From an uncultured Monoglobus sp. (lineage in GTDB: Bacteria; Bacillota; Clostridia; Monoglobales; Monoglobaceae): a stretch of 64,000 nt of DNA. The notes beneath the pieces are model-generated. The model was not told where the DNA came from, made no database searches, and saw nothing but the letters and a program-made list of their open reading frames with translations. Of this stretch, positions 24,312 through 32,499 are shown one piece after another; positions within the stretch are counted from its first letter, which is position 1; the number at the start of each line of letters is the position of its first letter. Made by a program: the position numbers and the translations under genes. The stretch lies in assembly GCA_947630505.1 (NCBI GenBank), contig CANRHV010000003.1:1-64000 (forward strand), read 5' to 3'.

Positions 24312-24340
24312 AGCATGAAATGCGGCTTTTTTGACACGAA
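24312..24340 (+). promoter_or_regulatory. Sixth candidate LytTR-type repeat pair
   Basis: AGCATGAA (24312-24319) and GACACGAA (24333-24340) are 21 bp apart and preceded by a T-run as at other sites. At the expected downstream position there is only a poor -10 (AAAAAT, 24369-24374). The good promoter for paaK lies 76 bp further on, so the target here is unclear. Confidence 0.4.
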
Positions 24341-24415
24341 TAGTTATTTTAAACGCTCTTCGGGCTAAAAAAATATTATTTTTAAATCGGAACGCGGGTC
24401 AAATTAAAATAGTGC

Positions 24416-24444
24416 TTGCAATATGTGTCGCATAATGATATAAT
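24416..24444 (+). promoter_or_regulatory. Promoter of the paaK-iorAB cluster
   Basis: TTGCAA (24416-24421), 17 bp, TATAAT (24439-24444), about 60 bp before the paaK start. Confidence 0.65.
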
Positions 24445-24507
24445 GTTTTTAATGTATATTTATAAGTATAAGTGGGCGGCTGTGCCGCCCGAAAAAAGGA
24501 GATAAAC

Positions 24508-25824
24508 ATGCAAGAACAAGTAAAAATCTGGAACAAAGACATTGAATGTGAAAAGGATCATTCGAAAATCGAGGAGATCCAGCTGGAGCGGCTGCGCTAC
24601 ATGCTCGACAAAGCCTATCGCAACGTCAAGTTTTATCGCGACCGTTTCGACAGTCTGGGTATCAAGCCCGAGATGGTGAAATCCCTTGACGATCTCAAAA
24701 ACCTGCCCTTTACCACAAAGGACGATCTGCGCGACAATTACCCCTTCGGCCTGTTCGCCGAGCCCATGAACAAGGTTGTCCGCATACACGCTTCGTCGGG
24801 CACGACCGGAAAGCCGGTTGTCGCTGGCTATACCCAAAAGGACCTTGACACCTGGTCCGAGGCGATCGCCAGGATCGTTATGGGCGCGGGAATAGACGAG
24901 ACCGACGTGGTGCAGATCTCGTTCGGCTACGGCCTGTTCACGGGCGGATTCGGCCTTCACTACGGAATCGAGAAGGTTGGCGCCACGATCGTGCCCATAT
25001 CCAGCGGCAACACTCAGCGTCAGCTGATGCTGATGGAGGACTTCGGCGCCACCGGACTGGTCGCCACCCCGTCATACGCTACATATCTGGCCGAGATAAT
25101 AAAAGAAAAAGACCTGCTCAAGAGAATGAAGCTCAAGTATGGTCTGTTCGGCTCGGAGGCGATGAGCGAGAACATGCGCGCCAATCTTGAACATTCTCTC
25201 AACATGCTTGTCACATCCAACTACGGTCTGACCGAAGTCATGGGCCCCGGCGTTTCGGGAGAGTGTATCTACAAGTGCGGCGAGCACATCAACGAGGACA
25301 TGTTCATAGTTGAGATCATCGATCCCAAAACCGGCGAGGCGCTGCCCGCCGGCGAGCCCGGCGAGGTAGTTATAACGACACTTGCCAAAGAGGCAATGCC
25401 CGTCGTTCGCTACAGGACCCGCGACATATCATACCTGATCGAGGAGCCCTGCAAGTGCGGCAGAACGTCGTATCGTCTGGCTCCGATCCAGGGCAGGACC
25501 GACGACATGATAAAGATAAAGGGCGTAAATCTGTTCCCGTCGGAGATCGAGAGCGTTGTGCTCGAGTTCCCGCAGGTCAGCCCCAACTACCAGCTTATCC
25601 TCCGCCGCGAAAATATGCTTGATAATCTGGAGATCGTTGTCGAGCTGATAGACGGCTCGCTGCTCGAGAAATATTCCGAGATCGAAAAGCTGACCCGCGA
25701 GATGTCGGAGCACCTTAACAGCGTGCTGGGCCTCCGCGCCAAGCTCAGACTGGCCGAGCCCAAGTCGATCGAGCGCACCACGGGCAAGGCCAAGAGAATA
25801 GTTGACTTGAGAGGGGAGAATTAA
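24508..25824 (+). CDS. paaK: Phenylacetate-CoA ligase-like acyl-CoA synthetase
   Basis: 438 residues, the normal length for PaaK. It belongs to the adenylate-forming family, which makes an aryl- or acyl-AMP and then the CoA thioester. Visible are the P-loop ASSGTTGKP (about 91-99), a GLTE segment, and TRDISYL with the C-terminal lid (GRTDDMIKIKGVNLFPS). It sits directly before iorA (3-bp gap), a common pairing in anaerobes: IorAB oxidises arylpyruvates to arylacetyl-CoA, and the ligase can run toward ATP synthesis and free arylacetate, or the reverse. I start at the ATG at 24508 because AAGGAG lies 7 nt upstream; an earlier in-frame ATG at 24472 has no such site. Confidence 0.9.
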   Translation: MQEQVKIWNKDIECEKDHSKIEEIQLERLRYMLDKAYRNVKFYRDRFDSLGIKPEMVKSLDDLKNLPFTTKDDLRDNYPFGLFAEPMNKVVRIHASSGTTGKPVVAGYTQKDLDTWSEAIARIVMGAGIDETDVVQISFGYGLFTGGFGLHYGIEKVGATIVPISSGNTQRQLMLMEDFGATGLVATPSYATYLAEIIKEKDLLKRMKLKYGLFGSEAMSENMRANLEHSLNMLVTSNYGLTEVMGPGVSGECIYKCGEHINEDMFIVEIIDPKTGEALPAGEPGEVVITTLAKEAMPVVRYRTRDISYLIEEPCKCGRTSYRLAPIQGRTDDMIKIKGVNLFPSEIESVVLEFPQVSPNYQLILRRENMLDNLEIVVELIDGSLLEKYSEIEKLTREMSEHLNSVLGLRAKLRLAEPKSIERTTGKAKRIVDLRGEN

Positions 25825-25827
25825 AAT

Positions 25828-27558
25828 ATGCAAAAAAAGCTTATGCTCGGAAACGAGGCTGTCGCCCGCGGACTTTGGGAGTGCGGAGTGACTGTGGCCT
25901 CGGCTTATCCGGGCACGCCGAGCACCGAAATATCGGAGTTCGCCGCGAAATACGATGAGATATACGCCGAGTGGGCGCCGAACGAGAAAGTCGCCACAGA
26001 GGTTGCGCTGGGCGCGGCGGTCGGCGGAGCCAGATCGTTCTGCGCGATGAAGCACGTCGGTCTCAATGTGGCCGCCGACCCGCTTTTCACCGCGTCGTAC
26101 ACAGGAGTCAACGGCGGTATGGTTATTGCCGTCGCGGACGACCCGAGCATGCACTCGTCTCAGAACGAGCAGGACAGCCGCAACTACGCCAAGGCAGCGA
26201 AGATCCCAATGCTCGAACCGTCGGACAGCAGGGAGTGTAAGGAATTCGTCAAGCTCGCCTACGAGATCAGCGAGGAATACGACACCCCGGTGCTGTTCAG
26301 ACTGTCCACCAGAGTGGCGCACTCCCAGAGCGTGACGCCTCTTGAGGACAGAGAGGTGCCCGAGCTTCGGGATTACGAAACCGATATTTCAAAATATGTT
26401 ATGATGCCCTCGAGCGCTATCCGCCGCCACCCGATAGTAGAGGAGCGGACAAAGAAGCTTGCGGGGTACGCCGAAACATCCCCGCTCAACCGCGCGGAAT
26501 ACGGCGACACAAAAATCGGAATAATCACAAGCGGCATGTGCTATAACTATGTGCGCGAGGCGTTCGGAAACGACGTTTCGGTGCTGAAACTGGGCATGGC
26601 CTATCCCATGCCGACAAAGCTTATAAAAGAGTTCGCCGCCAAGGTGGATAAGCTGTACGTGGTTGAGGAACTCGACCCGTTCATCGAGGAGCACTGCCGC
26701 AATATCGGCCTTGAGCCGATAGGCAAAGAGCTGTTCCCCATGTGCTATGAGTTCTCGACAAGGCAGATAAAGGAGCTTATCAGCGGAACAAAGGGCGCCG
26801 CGTTTGACGAGCCCGACGAGGAGATCCCCGTCCGCCCGCCGGTGCTGTGTGCCGGCTGCCCCCACAGAGGTACGTTCTATATATTAAAGAAGCTGGGCGT
26901 CAATGTGTGCGGAGATATCGGCTGCTACACCTTGGGAGCTGCCGCGCCGCTTCAGTCGATACACTCGGTTGTCTGCATGGGCGCGTCGATCGGCATGGCG
27001 TTCGGCATGTCGCTGGCTAGAGGCAGGGACTACGCCAAAAAGACGGTGGCCGTCCTGGGCGACTCGACGTTCATCCACAGCGGTATCACGGGCCTTATTG
27101 ACATAGTTTACAACAAGGGCATAAACACCGTTATGATACTTGACAACTCGATCACCGGAATGACGGGGCATCAGGACAACCCCACTACCGGCAAGACCCT
27201 GAAGGGCGAGATGACCAAGCAGGTCGATCTTGAGCATTTGGGCAGAGCGGTCGGTATCGACAGGATCGCGATAGTTGACCCGTTTGACCTAAAGGGCACC
27301 GAGAAGGTCATAAAAGAGGAACTGGAGGCCGAGGAACCGTCGCTGATAATAGTTCAAAGGCCGTGCGCGCTGCTTAAATCGGTGAAGTTCCCGGGCCCCA
27401 TAGCAATAGACCAAGACAAGTGCAAAAAGTGCAGAATGTGCATGAAGCTGGGCTGCCCCGCCATTGTGGACAAGGGCGGCAGAATAGAGATAGACAAGAC
27501 CCAGTGCGTGGGCTGCGGCTTGTGCCGCGGCGTGTGCGCTTTCGGCGCGATAGATTAG
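25828..27558 (+). CDS. iorA: Indolepyruvate:ferredoxin oxidoreductase, alpha subunit
   Basis: 576 residues, usual for IorA. The chain has a pyruvate-oxidoreductase core, then a thiamine diphosphate domain (GDIGCYTLG, GDSTFIHSG), and a C-terminal 2x[4Fe-4S] ferredoxin domain with CKKCRMCMKLGCP and CVGCGLCRGVC. With IorB it oxidatively decarboxylates aryl pyruvates from Trp, Phe and Tyr to aryl-acetyl-CoA and reduces ferredoxin. The ribosome binding site (GAGGGGAG) lies within the end of paaK, and iorB follows after 10 bp, so the genes are co-transcribed. This points to fermentation of aromatic amino acids. Confidence 0.95.
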   Translation: MQKKLMLGNEAVARGLWECGVTVASAYPGTPSTEISEFAAKYDEIYAEWAPNEKVATEVALGAAVGGARSFCAMKHVGLNVAADPLFTASYTGVNGGMVIAVADDPSMHSSQNEQDSRNYAKAAKIPMLEPSDSRECKEFVKLAYEISEEYDTPVLFRLSTRVAHSQSVTPLEDREVPELRDYETDISKYVMMPSSAIRRHPIVEERTKKLAGYAETSPLNRAEYGDTKIGIITSGMCYNYVREAFGNDVSVLKLGMAYPMPTKLIKEFAAKVDKLYVVEELDPFIEEHCRNIGLEPIGKELFPMCYEFSTRQIKELISGTKGAAFDEPDEEIPVRPPVLCAGCPHRGTFYILKKLGVNVCGDIGCYTLGAAAPLQSIHSVVCMGASIGMAFGMSLARGRDYAKKTVAVLGDSTFIHSGITGLIDIVYNKGINTVMILDNSITGMTGHQDNPTTGKTLKGEMTKQVDLEHLGRAVGIDRIAIVDPFDLKGTEKVIKEELEAEEPSLIIVQRPCALLKSVKFPGPIAIDQDKCKKCRMCMKLGCPAIVDKGGRIEIDKTQCVGCGLCRGVCAFGAID

Positions 27559-27568
27559 GAGGCGGATC

Positions 27569-28150
27569 ATGAACAACACAAATTGCAAATCAATTATGAT
27601 CGTTGGAGTCGGCGGACAGGGCACTCTGCTCGCCAGCCGCATATTGGGAAATCTGCTTCTGGGCGAGGGTTTTGACGTCAAAGTCTCCGAGGTGCACGGC
27701 ATGTCCCAAAGAGGCGGCAGCGTTGTGACCTACGTGAAATACGGCAAGCGCGTGGCGTCGCCGATAATCGACAAGGGCGAGGCCGATCTGATACTGGCTT
27801 TTGAGGAGCTTGAAGCCTACAGGTATTTGCCGTATCTCAAAAAGGGCGGCACAATTATCTGCAACACCCAGAACATCGACCCGATGCCGGTCATAATCGG
27901 CGCGAAAAAATATCCCGAAAACATAATCGAAAAAATAAAGGCGAAGAACGCCGACATAGTTCCGGCGGACGCGGCGGAGCTGGCGATGACCGCGGGCAAT
28001 ATCAGATGCGCCAACGTTGCGCTCATAGGAGTGCTGTCAAAGCGCATGGATATCCCGGAGCAGGCGTGGGTAGACACGATAAAATCCACCGTTCCCCAAA
28101 AGGCGGTCGACGTGAACCTCAAAGCCTTCACCCTGGGCCGCGAGGCATAA
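27569..28150 (+). CDS. iorB: Indolepyruvate:ferredoxin oxidoreductase, beta subunit
   Basis: 193 residues, typical of IorB. The gamma-type pyruvate oxidoreductase fold begins with IMIVGVGGQGTLLASRIL, and VHGMSQRGGSVVTYVKYG is the conserved interface segment. It completes the IorA2B2 enzyme. GGAGG precedes the ATG. A hairpin repeat (28156-28276) immediately follows the stop, which may reduce transcription into the ACT gene. Confidence 0.94.
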   Translation: MNNTNCKSIMIVGVGGQGTLLASRILGNLLLGEGFDVKVSEVHGMSQRGGSVVTYVKYGKRVASPIIDKGEADLILAFEELEAYRYLPYLKKGGTIICNTQNIDPMPVIIGAKKYPENIIEKIKAKNADIVPADAAELAMTAGNIRCANVALIGVLSKRMDIPEQAWVDTIKSTVPQKAVDVNLKAFTLGREA

Positions 28151-28155
28151 AAATA

Positions 28156-28276
28156 GGCTCGCCCCTTGGGGATAATCAGCAAGCTTGCTTGCGGGTTCAA
28201 AGCTATCTTTCAAAATTGCTTGCAATTTTGACTAAGAGCAACCTTAATGCTGTCAGCGAAGCTGACTGAGAGGGGT
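28156..28276 (+). repeat. Dispersed hairpin repeat, enlarged copy 4
   Basis: Begins GGCTCGCCCCTTGGGG like the other units and ends GAGAGGGGTT, but the middle carries extra small hairpins (AGCAAGCTTGCTT; CAAAATTGCTTGCAATTTTG; GTCAGCGAAGCTGAC). It is followed by a TTCGCTATTCACTAATCGCT block similar to sequence near 38950. It lies between iorB and the ACT gene in the same transcription direction. Confidence 0.7.
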
Positions 28277-28329
28277 TCCCTATTCGCTATTCACTAATCG
28301 CTAATCACTACGTTAGGAGGTAAAATATT

Positions 28330-28773
28330 ATGTATGTAAAACAAATTTCCGTGTTTATGGAAAACAGACCCGGCAGACTTGCCGCGATAACCAAAGTATT
28401 AAAGGACAACAATATTGACATCCGCGCGATCAACATCGCGGACACGACCGATTTCGGCATACTGAGAATGATCGTCAACGACCCGGTAAAGGCCGAGCAG
28501 GTGCTCCGCGCCAATGATATGACCGCCAACGCCGCGGACGTTATCGCTATCTCGATCGACGACAACATCGGCGCTTTCAGCGATGTTATCACGCTCCTTA
28601 AAGACAAGGATATCAGCATTGACTATATCTACTCGTTCATAGGCGAGAAGTCGAGCAAGGCGGTTATAATAATCAAGACAAACGACCTTGAAAACTCGAT
28701 TGCGGCGCTCAAAGAGGGCGGCGTGAATGTTCTGTCGGCCAAGGATGTGAACGAGCTTAATTATGCTGAATAA
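28330..28773 (+). CDS. Tandem ACT-domain protein
   Basis: 147 residues made of two ACT domains (1-70, VKQISVFMENRPGRLAAITKVL; 71-140, IGAFSDVITLLKDKDISIDYIYSF). ACT domains bind amino acids. No catalytic domain is attached, so this is a stand-alone sensor of the kind often found next to ior and paaK genes in anaerobes. It probably responds to an aromatic amino acid or keto acid, but that is inference. GGAGG lies 9 nt before the ATG. Its last 11 bases overlap the next gene. Confidence 0.88.
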   Translation: MYVKQISVFMENRPGRLAAITKVLKDNNIDIRAINIADTTDFGILRMIVNDPVKAEQVLRANDMTANAADVIAISIDDNIGAFSDVITLLKDKDISIDYIYSFIGEKSSKAVIIIKTNDLENSIAALKEGGVNVLSAKDVNELNYAE

Positions 28774-30049
28774 CAACCGGGAATACGCGCGCTATCTCAA
28801 AGATAATTTCGGAATAAGCGACAAGGCACTGAGTATCTACGAATCCGCGTCGGAGCGACTGAAAGGCGTATTTGAAAAAATCGAGCAAACCGCAGAGATA
28901 AATCAGGCGAAGGTGCTCAAGGCGTTTCAAAATAACCGCGTTTCGTACGCCCACTTCGGCGAGACCACGGGCTACGGCTATGACGATCTGGGCAGAGATG
29001 CCCTCGATAAGGTCTACGCCGAGATCTGCGGCGCCGAGGACGCTATGGTTCGGCACAATATCGTGTCGGGAACTCAGGCGATCTCGGCCTGCCTGTTCGC
29101 GGTGCTGCGTCCCGGCGACGTTATGGCGTCGGTGGCGGGCGCGCCCTACGACACGATGGAGGAAGTTATCGGGATACGCGAGGGCGATCATCCCGATCCC
29201 GGCTCGCTCAAGGATTTCGGCGTCGGTTACCGCCAAGTCGATCTGAAGGACGGCAGGCCGGACTATTCGGGCATTGAAAATCTGCTCAAAGCCGAGAAAA
29301 TAAAAGCCGTGCTTATCCAGCGTTCAAGGGGCTACGACTGGCGCGACTCTCTCTCGGTTGCCGAGATAGGAAAGATCATAAAGCTGGTAAAAACGATCAG
29401 CCCCGAAACGCTCTGTGTGGTGGACAACTGCTACGGAATATTCGTTGAGACAAAGGAGCCGACAGAGCTTGGAGCCGATCTGATTGTAGGCTCGCTGATA
29501 AAGAACGCGGGCGGCAGTCTGGCGCTTAGCGGCGGCTATGTCGCAGGAACAAAAGAGTGCGTGCGCAGGGTCGGATTCAGGCTGACCGCGCCCGGTCTCG
29601 GCAAGCATGTGGGCGCCAGCCTCGGCATGAACCGCAATATGTACCAGGGCCTTTTTCAGGCGCCGCATATCGTGGCCGAGAGCATAAAGACAGCCGCGCT
29701 GTGCGCCGCGATGTTTGAGGAGCTGGGCTTTGAGGTCTGCCCGTCGAGCACGGCTGAGCGCAGCGACATAATCCAGGCGATAAAATTCGGCAGCGCCGAA
29801 AATGTGATAAAATTCTGCCAAGCGATACAAAAGGGCTCGCCGATAGACAGCTATGTGACGCCCGAGCCTTGGGATATGCCCGGCTATGACGATCCGGTCA
29901 TAATGGCGGCGGGCGCCTTTGTGCAGGGAGCCTCGATCGAGCTCTCGGCTGACGCTCCGATCTGCGAGCCGTATACGGCCTACATGCAGGGCGGAGTTAT
30001 ATACGACAGCGCCAAGATCGCCATACTGCGCGCCGCCTCGGAGTTTTAG
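28763..30049 (+). CDS. Methionine gamma-lyase-like PLP enzyme (aluminium-resistance family)
   Basis: 428 residues of the Alum_res family of Cys/Met metabolism PLP enzymes. Seen: VSGTQAISACLFAVLRPGD (cofactor phosphate loop, about 93-111), VVDNCYGIF (Asp that contacts the pyridine), and SLIKNAGGSLALSGGY with the PLP lysine. Members are usually named methionine gamma-lyase family; the true substrate is rarely known. The ATG overlaps the ACT gene end by 11 bp, so the two are translationally coupled. Possibly sulphur amino acid breakdown linked with the neighbouring keto acid oxidoreductase, but this is not shown. Confidence 0.88.
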   Translation: MLNNNREYARYLKDNFGISDKALSIYESASERLKGVFEKIEQTAEINQAKVLKAFQNNRVSYAHFGETTGYGYDDLGRDALDKVYAEICGAEDAMVRHNIVSGTQAISACLFAVLRPGDVMASVAGAPYDTMEEVIGIREGDHPDPGSLKDFGVGYRQVDLKDGRPDYSGIENLLKAEKIKAVLIQRSRGYDWRDSLSVAEIGKIIKLVKTISPETLCVVDNCYGIFVETKEPTELGADLIVGSLIKNAGGSLALSGGYVAGTKECVRRVGFRLTAPGLGKHVGASLGMNRNMYQGLFQAPHIVAESIKTAALCAAMFEELGFEVCPSSTAERSDIIQAIKFGSAENVIKFCQAIQKGSPIDSYVTPEPWDMPGYDDPVIMAAGAFVQGASIELSADAPICEPYTAYMQGGVIYDSAKIAILRAASEF

Positions 30050-30060
30050 GAGGTCCGAAC

Positions 30061-30267
30061 ATGGCAAAGCAATGCGTTTTATATGACAGACTGTGCAGCG
30101 GCTGCGGCGAGTGCGACTATTGCGACTTAAATCCGCTCAAGCTGTGCGACAACTGCGGCAAGTGCCTTGAGACCGGCAAAGAATACAACGAGATCAAGAT
30201 CGACAGCGTGATATTGTCCGATCATGATCATAATCATGAGCATCATCACGACTGTGACTGCTGCTGA
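30061..30267 (+). CDS. Cys/His-rich mini-protein, probable metal binder
   Basis: 68 residues with 12 cysteines. The N-terminal half has closely spaced cysteines (LCSGCGECDYCD, LCDNCGKCLE), like a compact zinc or iron-sulphur knot. The tail is a His/Asp cluster (DHDHNHEHHHDCDCC) typical of metal storage or chaperone tails. GGAGG lies before the ATG, and the gene is 11 bp after the PLP enzyme in the same operon. I recognise the first half as a conserved small protein of Clostridia without known function. A role as a metal donor to a neighbour is possible but unproven. Confidence 0.8.
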   Translation: MAKQCVLYDRLCSGCGECDYCDLNPLKLCDNCGKCLETGKEYNEIKIDSVILSDHDHNHEHHHDCDCC

Positions 30268-30270
30268 TTG

Positions 30271-30330
30271 TCTGCCTCGCCCCTTGGGGAGAGGTGGATT
30301 TCCGACAAAGGCGAAAAGACGGAGAGGGGT
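30271..30330 (+). repeat. Dispersed hairpin repeat, copy 5
   Basis: TCTGCCTCGCCCCTTGGGG then AGAGG, a variant inner segment, and GGAGAGGGGT. It lies 12 bp before the phosphoesterase ATG, and its purine-rich end (GGAGAGGGG) is the nearest thing to a ribosome binding site there. Confidence 0.75.
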
Positions 30331-30342
30331 CTACCTAGCACC

Positions 30343-30999
30343 ATGAAAATTATTGTAATATCCGACACTCACGGCGTTTTGCGCCCGGAGGTCGAGTCCG
30401 CGATAAACAGCGCGGACGCGGTCATCCATGGCGGAGACTTCGCCACGGAAAAAAACTATAACGATATCAAGGCGGCTCTCAAACCGGGCGCGCCTTTCTT
30501 TGCCGTTCGAGGCAACAATGACCGCCGCTTGGACGAACTTCCCGAAACGCTGGAGTTTACCTTGGGCGGCTTAAAATTTTTTCTGATCCACAACAAAAAA
30601 GACATGCCCGATAAAATCGACGCCGATATTGTTATATTCGGGCACACTCACAAATATTTTTGCGAGACCCGCGGCGGCAGGCTTTGGCTGAATCCCGGCA
30701 GCTGCGGCAGGCGCAGATTCAATCTTCCGGTCACTTGGGCGGAGCTTACTGTAGAAAACGAAGAATATTCCGTGAAGTCTATCGACATTTCCGAAACAGC
30801 GCAAATCCTCAAAATGCCCAAAGACCCGAGCGCGGCGATCCGCGGGATCATCAAGCGTTTGGGCAAAGGCGAGAGCTCGTATAAAATAGCTAAAAAACTG
30901 GGCCTTGACCCCGATTTTACCGAGCAGGTGATCCGCATGATCGCGACCCATCCGGGGATAGACGAGGACGGAATACTAAACAGGATCAACAAGGAGTGA
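30343..30999 (+). CDS. YfcE/MJ0936-type metallophosphoesterase with C-terminal helical extension
   Basis: 218 residues. The calcineurin-like phosphoesterase fold is complete: ISDTHG, GGDF, RGNND, FLIHNKK and FGHTHKY supply the two-metal site, then LNPGSCG. Members hydrolyse phosphodiesters in vitro; the natural substrate is unknown. Residues about 155-218 form an added helical domain with a helix-turn-helix-like stretch (SSYKIAKKLGLDPDFTEQVI) that most YfcE proteins lack. I start at MKIIVISDTHG (30343) because the earlier in-frame start lies inside the repeat. There is no ideal ribosome binding site, only GGAGAGGGG 13 nt upstream from the repeat itself. Confidence 0.87.
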   Translation: MKIIVISDTHGVLRPEVESAINSADAVIHGGDFATEKNYNDIKAALKPGAPFFAVRGNNDRRLDELPETLEFTLGGLKFFLIHNKKDMPDKIDADIVIFGHTHKYFCETRGGRLWLNPGSCGRRRFNLPVTWAELTVENEEYSVKSIDISETAQILKMPKDPSAAIRGIIKRLGKGESSYKIAKKLGLDPDFTEQVIRMIATHPGIDEDGILNRINKE

Positions 31000-31004
31000 G
31001 AAAA

Positions 31005-31313
31005 ATGTCCGCTGTTATCTCGGATGAGCTGATATACGAGGTGCTTTCGGCCGTGGAGGAAATTCCCGAGGGAAAAGTCGCGTCCTACGGGCAGATCGCG
31101 CGTCTGATCGGCAGAGAGAAAAACGCGCGGCTCGTGGGCAAGATTTTAAGCATGTCGGAGCATTACGGCGACTACCCCTGCCACCGGGTGGTAAACAGCG
31201 CCGGGCGGCTTGCTCCGGGATTTTCGGAGCAGAGACAGCGGCTGCTTGACGAGGGCGTCGGCTTTACCCCGAGCGGCCGTGTCGATATGAAAAAACACAA
31301 ATGGGACGCGTAA
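31005..31313 (+). CDS. Single-domain MGMT-like DNA alkyltransferase
   Basis: 102 residues that cover only the C-terminal, DNA-binding domain of O6-alkylguanine-DNA alkyltransferases. A winged-helix stretch (GKVASYGQIARLIG) is followed by the active-site motif PCHRVV. The Cys is present, so unlike the alkyltransferase-like (ATL) proteins, which have Trp or Ala there, it could transfer an alkyl group. The missing N-terminal domain is usual for this short form. It starts 5 bp after the phosphoesterase stop. AAGGAG 8 nt upstream favours the ATG at 31005. Confidence 0.88.
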   Translation: MSAVISDELIYEVLSAVEEIPEGKVASYGQIARLIGREKNARLVGKILSMSEHYGDYPCHRVVNSAGRLAPGFSEQRQRLLDEGVGFTPSGRVDMKKHKWDA

Positions 31314-31325
31314 ACTGTGAAGGAC

Positions 31326-31373
31326 ACCTCATCCGACAGGCTGCGCCTGCCACCTTCCCCTCGAGGGGAAGGC
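31326..31373. repeat. Second type of dispersed hairpin repeat
   Basis: CTCATCCGACAGGCTGCGCC then TGCCACCTTCCCCTCGAGGGGAAGG. It holds stems CAGGC-tgc-GCCTG and CCTTCCCCTCGAGGGGAAGG. It is related in style to the other units, but the core differs. It lies between convergent genes. Confidence 0.55.
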
Positions 31374-31377
31374 AAAT

Positions 31378-31406
31378 AAAAAAGCGGCGCGATGTGCGCC
31401 GCTTTT
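31378..31406. terminator. Bidirectional terminator between MGMT-like gene and kdgK
   Basis: AAAGCGGCGC, loop GATGT, GCGCCGCTTT, with an A-run on the left and a T-run on the right. Confidence 0.8.
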
Positions 31407-31421
31407 AAGTTTGCGATAAAA

Positions 31422-32453
31422 TTATCTCTGAACACGGCCGCTGCCGTCGCCGCCTGCCAGGTTCTCAACATCCGCGCGGGTAACCAGATTGAAGTCGCCG
31501 GGGATAGTGTGCTTGAGAGCCGAAGCCGCAACGCCGAACTCGAGAGCGTCCTTAAAGTTCTTGCCGTCAACGAAGCCGCAGATCGTGCCGCCCGCGAACG
31601 AGTCGCCGCCGCCTACGCGGTCAACGATGGGAGAAATTCTGTACTCTCTGGAGTGATAGAATTCCTTGGTGTCTCTTGAGTAGATGCAGGCCGACCAGCC
31701 GTTGTCGGAAGCCGAGTGGCTTACGCGCAGCGAGCTTATAACATACTCGAAGTTGAACTTGTCAACCATCTGCTTGAAGATATCCTCATAGCCGGCGAGT
31801 TCCAGGTCGCCGCTTGTAACGTCTGTGTTGCCGGGCTTGAAGCCGAGAACCTTCTCAGCGTCTTCCTCGTTGCCTATGCAAACGTCAACATACTGCATCA
31901 GGTTTGTCATGATCCTCTGAGCCTTCTCGCTCGACCACAGCTTTTTGCGGAAGTTGAGGTCAACCGAAACCTTAACGCCCTTAGCCTTAGCGGCCTTCAG
32001 AGCGGCCTCGGTCAGCTCGGCAGCCGCGTCGGAAACGGCGGGTGTGATTCCCGTGAAGTGGAACCAGTCGGCGCCCTCAAAGATCTTGTCGAAGTCAAAG
32101 TCAGCCTCTGTGGCTGTTGAGATCGAGGAATGAGCTCTGTCGTAAACAACGTTCGACGCTCTCATCGAAGCGCCTGTCTCGAGGTAGTAGATACCCAGTC
32201 TCTCGCCGCATCTCGCGATGTTGTCGGTCTTAACGTTCATCTTGCGCAGAGCCGCAACGGCGCACTCGCCGATCGGATTGTCGGGAACAGCCGTAACGAA
32301 CTCGGCGTCATGGCCGTAGTTAGCCAGCGATACCGCAACGTTAGCCTCGCCGCCGCCGTAGTTTACGTCAAACTCGTCGGCCTGGATAAATTTCTCGTTG
32401 TTAGGTGTTGATAATCTGAGCATGATCTCGCCCATAGTAACAATTTTTGCCAT
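31422..32453 (-). CDS. kdgK: 2-keto-3-deoxygluconate kinase (PfkB family)
   Basis: 343 residues. Phosphorylates 2-keto-3-deoxygluconate (KDG) to KDPG with ATP in uronate breakdown. PfkB motifs: an N-terminal GEIMLRLSTP, YGGGEANVAVSLANYG (sugar-binding glycines), and the C-terminal signature DRVGGGDSFAGGTICG with the catalytic Asp. It is transcribed after the KDPG aldolase gene, 46 bp downstream, so both final steps of galacturonate/glucuronate use are encoded together. AAGGAGAA precedes the ATG. Other PfkB sugars such as fructose cannot be wholly excluded, but the pairing strongly favours KDG. Confidence 0.9.
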   Translation of the reverse strand: MAKIVTMGEIMLRLSTPNNEKFIQADEFDVNYGGGEANVAVSLANYGHDAEFVTAVPDNPIGECAVAALRKMNVKTDNIARCGERLGIYYLETGASMRASNVVYDRAHSSISTATEADFDFDKIFEGADWFHFTGITPAVSDAAAELTEAALKAAKAKGVKVSVDLNFRKKLWSSEKAQRIMTNLMQYVDVCIGNEEDAEKVLGFKPGNTDVTSGDLELAGYEDIFKQMVDKFNFEYVISSLRVSHSASDNGWSACIYSRDTKEFYHSREYRISPIVDRVGGGDSFAGGTICGFVDGKNFKDALEFGVAASALKHTIPGDFNLVTRADVENLAGGDGSGRVQR

Positions 32454-32499
32454 TGTAAAAAATTCTCCTTTTTTAAAATTTAAGTATTCGCGTCAATGA

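Noticed and set aside
30268..30342. N-terminal extension of the phosphoesterase frame
   Set aside because: The added 25 codons are the hairpin repeat; the family N-terminus starts at 30343.
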